NCBI RefSeq assembly: GCF_016862455.1
Contig: NZ_BOMZ01000042.1
Location: 1 to 64,000, forward strand
Direction of reading: 5' to 3'
Length of the DNA: 64,000 nucleotides
Origin: Actinoplanes utahensis
Lineage (GTDB): Bacteria > Actinomycetota > Actinomycetes > Mycobacteriales > Micromonosporaceae
Shown here: positions 60,216-64,000 of the stretch, piece after piece
Layout of the letters: every line of letters starts with the position of its first letter
Position numbering within the stretch: position 1 is the stretch's first letter
The notes under the pieces: generated by a model
What the model was told of the DNA's origin: nothing
Databases searched by the model: none
The model's input: only the letters and a program-made list of their open reading frames with translations
Program-made: the position numbers and the translations under genes

Positions 60216-60923
60216 ATGACGATCCGGGTGGCGATGTGGTCCGGTCCGCGCAACATCTCCACCGCGATGATGCGCAGCTTCGGCTCCCGCGCCGACACGG
60301 TCGTCGTCGACGAGCCGCTGTACGCGCACTATCTCGCCTTGACCGGTCTCGATCACCCCGGCCGGGAGGCGATCCTGGCCGCCCAGCCGACCCGCTGGCA
60401 GGACGTGGCCGCCGCGCTGACCGGCCCGGCCCCCGGCGCACCCGGCGTGCAGTACCAGAAGCACATGGCGCACCACCTGCTCCCCGCGATCGGCCGGGAC
60501 TGGCTGGGCGGCCTCACCCACGCCTTCCTGATCCGCGACCCCGGGCACGTGATCACCTCGTACGCCAAGGTCCGCGGCGAACCCACCCTCGACGACCTCG
60601 GCTACCCGCAGCAGCTGGAGATCTTCCGGACGTTCGGCGGCCCGGTCGTCGACGCCGCCGACGTCCTGCATGACCCCGAGCGCACCCTCGGGCTGCTCTG
60701 CGACGCCCTCGGCATCCCCTTCGACCCGGCGATGCTGCACTGGGCTCCCGGCCCGCGACCGGACGACGGCGTCTGGGCCCCTTTCTGGTACGCCGCGGTC
60801 CACGCCTCCACCGGCTTCGCCCCCTACGACCCGTCCCCCGCCGACGTCCCCGCCCACCTGCGCCCGCTCGCCGACGCGGCCCGCCCCTACTACGAGGAAC
60901 TGGCCGCCCTCCGCCTGACCTGA
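60216..60923 (+). CDS. sulfotransferase-like P-loop protein
   Basis: This 235-residue protein has the N-terminal motif MTIRVAMWSGPRNISTAMMRSFGSRADTVVVDEPLYAHYL, the phosphosulfate-binding-loop-like SGPRNIST and a following acidic strand, and the downstream LIRDPGHVITSYAKV (3'-phosphate-binding Arg and Ser). These mark the PAPS-sulfotransferase fold group that in plants is joined to a class IV aminotransferase. ATG 60216 is the first codon of the fold; the frame from 60186 would add 10 residues. A small membrane protein follows by 12 nt, and the class IV aminotransferase gene is convergent. Substrate unknown. Confidence 0.85.
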   Translation: MTIRVAMWSGPRNISTAMMRSFGSRADTVVVDEPLYAHYLALTGLDHPGREAILAAQPTRWQDVAAALTGPAPGAPGVQYQKHMAHHLLPAIGRDWLGGLTHAFLIRDPGHVITSYAKVRGEPTLDDLGYPQQLEIFRTFGGPVVDAADVLHDPERTLGLLCDALGIPFDPAMLHWAPGPRPDDGVWAPFWYAAVHASTGFAPYDPSPADVPAHLRPLADAARPYYEELAALRLT

Positions 60924-60935
60924 CAGAGTGGCCAC

Positions 60936-61127
60936 ATGAGATGGATGCTGCTCGTCGCCGGCGTCCTGCCGGCCTTCGTCGGCGCGGTCTGGACCCTCCA
61001 GGGCCTGGGCGTCCTCGGCGGCAGCTCGATGACCGGCGACACCACCTGGGCCCTGATCGGCCCCGTCGCCGCCCTCCTCGGCGCCGCCCTGATCGTGGCC
61101 GGCTTCCGCCACTCCCGCCGCCGCTGA
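60936..61127 (+). CDS. small two-helix membrane protein
   Basis: This 63-residue protein has two membrane helices, about residues 4-20 (LLVAGVLPAFVGAVWTL) and 38-57 (WALIGPVAALLGAALIVAGF), ending with HSRRRR-like basic residues on the cytoplasmic side. It starts 12 nt after the sulfotransferase-like gene, with no clear ribosome site. Similar tiny proteins are common in Actinobacteria and have no assigned role. I do not recognise a family. Confidence 0.75.
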   Translation: MRWMLLVAGVLPAFVGAVWTLQGLGVLGGSSMTGDTTWALIGPVAALLGAALIVAGFRHSRRR

Positions 61128-61156
61128 CCCCGGCACCCCCGCCGCCGGCCGGCGCC

Positions 61157-62062
61157 TCAGACGTCGAGCACCCGCACGCCGTGCGTGGCCGCGTGCTCCT
61201 GATAGATCTTCGCGATCCGCCTGGTCAGCTCGCCCACCTCGCCGTCCCCGATCCGGCGCCCGTCGATCGTGGTGACCGCCGCGATCTCCCCCATCGTGCC
61301 GGTGCAGAACACCTCGTCCGCCGCGTAGAACTCGGTCAGCGACACATCCCGCACCACCGCCGGGACGCCGTGCACGGCCGCCAGGTCCAGCACCGTCTGC
61401 CGGGTGATCCCTTCCGGGCATGCCGCCGTCGTCGGCGTGACCAGACCCGCACCGATGACCGCGAACAGATGGGTGGCGTTGGTCTCGGCGACGAACCCCC
61501 GCCCGTCCAGCATCAGCGCATCGTCCGCCCCGGCCGCGTTCGCCTCGATCTTGGCCAGGATCGAGTTCAGCAGATTGTTGTGGTGGATCTTCGGATCGAG
61601 CACGTCCGGCGAAGGCCGCCGCACACTCGACGTGACGAGGGCCAGCCCACCGGTGTCGTAGACCGGCGCCTTGTGCTCGGCCAGCACGATCAACGTCGGC
61701 CCCGCCTGGTTGAGCCGCGGATCCATCCCGCTGGTCACCTTGATCCCACGGGTCAGGGTGAGCCGTACGTGCACCCCATCGGTCATCTCATTGGCCCGCA
61801 ACGTCGCCGCGATCGCCGCGATGATCGCCTCATCGCCGGGGATCTCCGCGAACCCGAGCGCCAGCGCCGACCGCCGCAACCGTGCCAGATGCTCCGTCAG
61901 CCCGAAGATCGCGCCCCGATAGAGCCGCAACCCCTCCCACACCGCGTCCCCGCCCTGCACCACGGAGTCGAACGGCGACAACCCCGGCCGGCTGCGATGC
62001 ACCAGCTCCCCGTTGACCCAGTAGAGGACATCAGCGTTCCGCTCGTCATACCGCTGCAGCAT
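61157..62062 (-). CDS. class IV PLP aminotransferase (branched-chain or D-amino-acid type)
   Basis: This 301-residue fold type IV transaminase starts MLQRYDERNADVLYWVNGELVHRSRPGLSPFDSVVQGGDAVWEGLRLYRGAIFGL. The PLP lysine is in LDPKIHHNNLLNSILAKIEA (near residue 155), and the conserved glutamate in GFVAETNATHLFAV is followed by EGITRQTVLDLA and EVFCTGTMGEIAAV. Length and motifs fit branched-chain aminotransferase or 4-amino-4-deoxychorismate lyase-like enzymes. ATG 62062 lies 6 nt after a TATGCT box; GTG 62110 in frame would add 16 residues. It is convergent with the sulfotransferase-like gene. Confidence 0.9.
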   Translation of the reverse strand: MLQRYDERNADVLYWVNGELVHRSRPGLSPFDSVVQGGDAVWEGLRLYRGAIFGLTEHLARLRRSALALGFAEIPGDEAIIAAIAATLRANEMTDGVHVRLTLTRGIKVTSGMDPRLNQAGPTLIVLAEHKAPVYDTGGLALVTSSVRRPSPDVLDPKIHHNNLLNSILAKIEANAAGADDALMLDGRGFVAETNATHLFAVIGAGLVTPTTAACPEGITRQTVLDLAAVHGVPAVVRDVSLTEFYAADEVFCTGTMGEIAAVTTIDGRRIGDGEVGELTRRIAKIYQEHAATHGVRVLDV

Positions 62063-62068
62063 CGCCCC

Positions 62069-62074
62069 AGCATA
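62069..62074 (-). promoter_or_regulatory. -10 box for aminotransferase gene
   Basis: On the minus strand TATGCT fits TANNNT and ends 6 nt before the ATG at 62062, supporting a leaderless transcript from that start. Confidence 0.4.
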
Positions 62075-62684
62075 GGCGCGCCACCGACCCCCGATCCGGG
62101 CCCCACTCACGGCCTTCCCTGCTCACAAACCCTATTCCGGTACGCCGTGAGCAGCCCCGACCGCACCACCCCTTCCACACGGGACCCGCGACATCCGAAC
62201 AGAACCGTCCGCGCAGCCCGCAGATCTTCCCCGGCTGGTCGTCACGTCTGCCTCGCCCGCTCCGAGACGGCCAGAAGAGCCAGCCGGGGTTTGCCAGCTG
62301 GTCGACACTGCCGCCTTCCGCGCTTTCGGCCACCGGTCCGGATGCGGGGCGGCGAAGAGCCGGCCGGCCCGGCTCGCCGTCGATGGGGGCGGATGAGGTG
62401 ACGGCGATCGGGCCGGCCGGACGACATGGGGGAACGGGCGGCCGGGGGACGAGTGGCGGCCGGTGGCGGTGTCCGGCACCGGCCGCAGAGGGCCGGCCGG
62501 GAGACGAGGGCGAGCGGGCTGACCGGAGGAGGGACGAGCCGGCGGCGGAAGCTGACGAGCGCCGAACCGGTCGTCCGGACGTGACGGGCGGAAGGCTGCC
62601 GGGGTGTGGAGCGACGGCCCACCGGATCGGAAACGGCAGGGGTGCGGGAGCGATGGGGCGTGCCCTACGGCGTACGACGAAGGA
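62075..62684. other. 610-nt stretch with no confident gene; holds palindrome copy 5
   Basis: Between the aminotransferase promoter and the deoC stop, both on the minus strand, I find only overlapping high-GC open frames with no recognisable protein. The family palindrome lies at 62229-62289. The part from 62290 to 62684 is very GC-rich, with repeats of GGCCGG and CCGGCC. It may be decayed coding sequence or a long untranslated region; neither is demonstrated. Confidence 0.5.
62229..62289. repeat. 57-nt family palindrome, copy 5 (degenerate)
   Basis: CCCCGGCTGG and CCAGCCGGGG form the outer 10-bp arms; an inner CGTCT (62245) and AGACG (62265) pair too. The distance between CCGGCTGG and CCAGCCGG outer ends is 57 nt, as in copies 1, 2 and 4. 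It is far (395 nt) from the stop of deoC, unlike the other four. Confidence 0.6.
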
Positions 62685-63380
62685 TCAAGCGCGGCCACCG
62701 GGGACCGAAACCTGGCGGCGGGCCAGGTCCTGGAGGATCTCGCCGGTGGAGGACGTGCCGAAACGCGTCACGCCGACCGCGGTCATCGCCATGATCGCGT
62801 CCAGGGTCCGGACGCCGCCGGAGGCCTTGACCTGCACCTTCGCCGATACGGCGGAGCGCATCAGGGCGAGGTCGTCGATGGTGGCACCCTTGGGCGCGAA
62901 GCCGGTGGAGGTCTTCACGAACGCCGCCCCGGCCCGCTCGGCGGCCCAGCAGGCGGCGAGTTTCTGCTCGTCGGTGAGGTACGCGGTCTCGAGGATGACC
63001 TTCACGTGCGCGGTGCCGGCGGCCTTCACGATCATGCCGATCTCGTGCTCGACGGCGGCGATGTCGCCGGAGCGCAGCCACCCGATGTTGAGCACCATGT
63101 CGATCTCCTTGGCGCCCTGGTGCACCGCGAGCTCGGTCTCGGCGACCTTGATCTCGGTGGCGGAGTCGCCGTGCGGGAACCCGATCACCGTGCCGACGGC
63201 GACGTTGGTGCCGCGCAGCAGGTCGACGGCGACGCTGACGTCGCAGGGACGGACACAGACCGAGGCGACGTCGTACTTCTTGGCGATCGCGCAGCCTTCG
63301 CGCACGTCCTCGAGGGTGAACTCGGGCCGGAGGATGGAGTGGTCGATCATCTTCGCGATCTGCGGCACGGTGAAGTTCAT
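62685..63380 (-). CDS. deoC: deoxyribose-phosphate aldolase
   Basis: This 231-residue class I aldolase cleaves 2-deoxyribose 5-phosphate to acetaldehyde and glyceraldehyde 3-phosphate. It has IAKMIDHSILRPEFT at the N-terminus, AVGTVIGFPHGDS, KEIDMVLNIGWL (Asp and Asn), the Schiff-base lysine in AAFVKTSTGF, and the second lysine in VQVKASGGVRT. The ATG at 63380 is 13 nt from two tandem palindromes and divergent from a GntR regulator gene, so it is probably repressed by that regulator in response to nucleoside breakdown. Confidence 0.96.
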   Translation of the reverse strand: MNFTVPQIAKMIDHSILRPEFTLEDVREGCAIAKKYDVASVCVRPCDVSVAVDLLRGTNVAVGTVIGFPHGDSATEIKVAETELAVHQGAKEIDMVLNIGWLRSGDIAAVEHEIGMIVKAAGTAHVKVILETAYLTDEQKLAACWAAERAGAAFVKTSTGFAPKGATIDDLALMRSAVSAKVQVKASGGVRTLDAIMAMTAVGVTRFGTSSTGEILQDLARRQVSVPGGRA

Positions 63381-63393
63381 GGCACCGGACCTT

Positions 63394-63425
63394 AGCTGTC
63401 TAGACAGGTAGCTGTCTAGACAGGT
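63394..63425. promoter_or_regulatory. tandem GntR operators
   Basis: AGCTGTCTAGACAGGT occurs twice back to back (63394-63409 and 63410-63425). Each copy contains the perfect 12-bp palindrome CTGTCTAGACAG. The pair fills the gap between divergent deoC (start 63380) and the GntR gene, just before the -10 box of the latter. The GTCTAGAC core is typical of HutC-type GntR sites. Confidence 0.85.
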
Positions 63426-63427
63426 TG

Positions 63428-63433
63428 TAGGAT
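63428..63433 (+). promoter_or_regulatory. -10 box for GntR gene
   Basis: TAGGAT fits TANNNT and ends 7 nt before GTG 63441. The tandem operators end 2 nt upstream, so a bound regulator would cover the -35 region. Confidence 0.45.
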
Positions 63434-63440
63434 CTGTAAG

Positions 63441-64000
63441 GTGAGCGGCATGTCCGGGGACCCCGATTTCGCGCCGCGCTACTTCCGCATCGAACAGACG
63501 CTGCGCGCGCTCATCGCCAAGTCCCGCCCGCACGACCCGCTGCCGTCGGAGCCGGAGCTGGCCCGGGAGCACGGCGTCAGCCGGATGACCGCCCGCGCCG
63601 CGGTGACGCAGCTGGTCAACGACGGTCTGGCCTACCGGGCGCCGGGCCGCGGCACGTTCGTCGCCGTCCCCAGCGGCCCGCGCCGCGCCGACCATCTGAT
63701 CCGGCTCAGCGAGGAGATCCGCAAGCAGGGCAAACGGCCGTGGGCCAAGGTGGTGGTGGCCGAGGTGCGGCAGCCGACCACGATGGAGGCGACCCGGCTG
63801 CGGCTGCGCAAGGGCGACGTCTACGCCATCCACCGGGTGCGGTTCGCCGACGAGGAGCCGATCGCGTTCGAGCGGGCGATGTACCCCGGCACCATCCCCG
63901 GCCTGCTCGACTTCGACCTGTCGAAATCGGTGCACGAGGCGCTGGTCGCGATCGGTCACACCCCGGTCCGCGGCACCGCGACGATCGGCGCACAGCAGGC
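63441..64000 (+). CDS. GntR family regulator, HutC-type (C-terminal part cut by window edge)
   Basis: At least 186 residues are present. The N-terminal winged helix has RYFRIEQTLRALIAKSRPHDPLPSEPELAREHGVSRMTARAAVTQLVNDGLAYRAPGRGTFVA, a near-consensus GntR DNA-binding domain. The UTRA ligand domain follows with LRLRKGDVYAIHRVRFADEEPIAFERAMYPGTIPGLLDFDLSKSVHEAL. GTG 63441 suits a leaderless mRNA. ATG 63450 in frame has AAGGTGA upstream and is the alternative. It is divergent from deoC with tandem palindromes between, implying control of both genes. The ligand is probably a sugar phosphate. Confidence 0.93.
   Translation, partial: MSGMSGDPDFAPRYFRIEQTLRALIAKSRPHDPLPSEPELAREHGVSRMTARAAVTQLVNDGLAYRAPGRGTFVAVPSGPRRADHLIRLSEEIRKQGKRPWAKVVVAEVRQPTTMEATRLRLRKGDVYAIHRVRFADEEPIAFERAMYPGTIPGLLDFDLSKSVHEALVAIGHTPVRGTATIGAQQ

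Noticed and set aside
62242..62698. open frames in the gap before deoC
   Set aside because: Several frames on both strands overlap each other with Pro/Arg-rich translations and no family resemblance; none has a ribosome site or -10 box.
1..64000. tRNA, rRNA, CRISPR, transposase, integrase or phage genes
   Set aside because: No cloverleaf-like or rRNA stretches, no regularly spaced repeats and no mobile-element proteins were seen; the palindrome family is the only dispersed repeat.

Overview
The window is a continuous stretch of very GC-rich DNA from a filamentous-type actinobacterium. A member of the Micromonosporaceae (Actinoplanes-like) is my best guess. Supporting signs are strong third-position GC, many GTG starts, ATGA/GTGA start-stop overlaps, TANNNT -10 boxes placed directly before start codons, a conservon signalling operon, and large secreted beta-helix and DUF4082-type proteins. 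I see no tRNA, rRNA, CRISPR array, insertion sequence or replication origin.

Layout. (1) 1-2817: the end of an ABC transporter ATPase gene, a divergent NarL-type two-component pair, and a secreted phospholipase A2. (2) 2866-9680: a tightly overlapping seven-gene operon on the minus strand that matches the ebo cluster. It holds an inositol-phosphate-synthase-like protein, UbiA prenyltransferase EboC, a TIM-barrel isomerase, EboA, TatD-like EboB, EboE and phosphodiesterase EboF. (3) 9969-16451: a secreted copper-radical oxidase with a ricin-type domain, a GNAT, a beta-helix lipoprotein, an M28 peptidase, and an F420/flavin oxidoreductase divergent from a MarR regulator. (4) 16615-20261: a conservon (sensor kinase, roadblock, DUF742, small GTPase). 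(5) 20420-34122: amino-sugar genes, namely an N-acetyltransferase, MocA dehydrogenase, epimerase, two DegT aminotransferases, an asparagine-synthase-like protein, an O-acyltransferase and an MFS exporter. The block ends in E1-alpha, E1-beta and an E2-like protein whose acyl-CoA domain is replaced by a PglD-type left-handed beta-helix acyltransferase.

(6) 34234-55570: a Wzx/Wzy-type exopolysaccharide locus. It contains a flippase, a polymerase/ligase, two Wzz-like proteins, five glycosyltransferases, a polysaccharide deacetylase, a CelD-type GNAT, a UDP-sugar dehydrogenase, the initiating phosphoglycosyl transferase, and large secreted proteins. (7) 55794-59124: the dTDP-rhamnose set rfbC-rfbA, divergent from rfbB-rfbD. 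(8) 59251-64000: a TauE exporter, a sulfotransferase-like gene, a small membrane protein, a class IV aminotransferase, deoC, and a GntR regulator gene cut by the window end.

Regions 5-7 can be read as one pathway. Nucleotide sugars (dTDP-rhamnose, a UDP-uronic acid, acylated amino sugars) are made in regions 5 and 7. They are assembled on a polyprenyl carrier by the transferase at 54077 and the glycosyltransferases, flipped by Wzx, and polymerised under Wzz control. They may then be modified by the deacetylase, acyltransferase and secreted proteins.

The most unusual items are the lipoyl-PglD fusion with its own E1 pair, the ebo variant headed by an inositol-phosphate-synthase homologue, and a family of five sequence-related 57-58-nt palindromes, four of which lie 5-14 nt from a stop codon.
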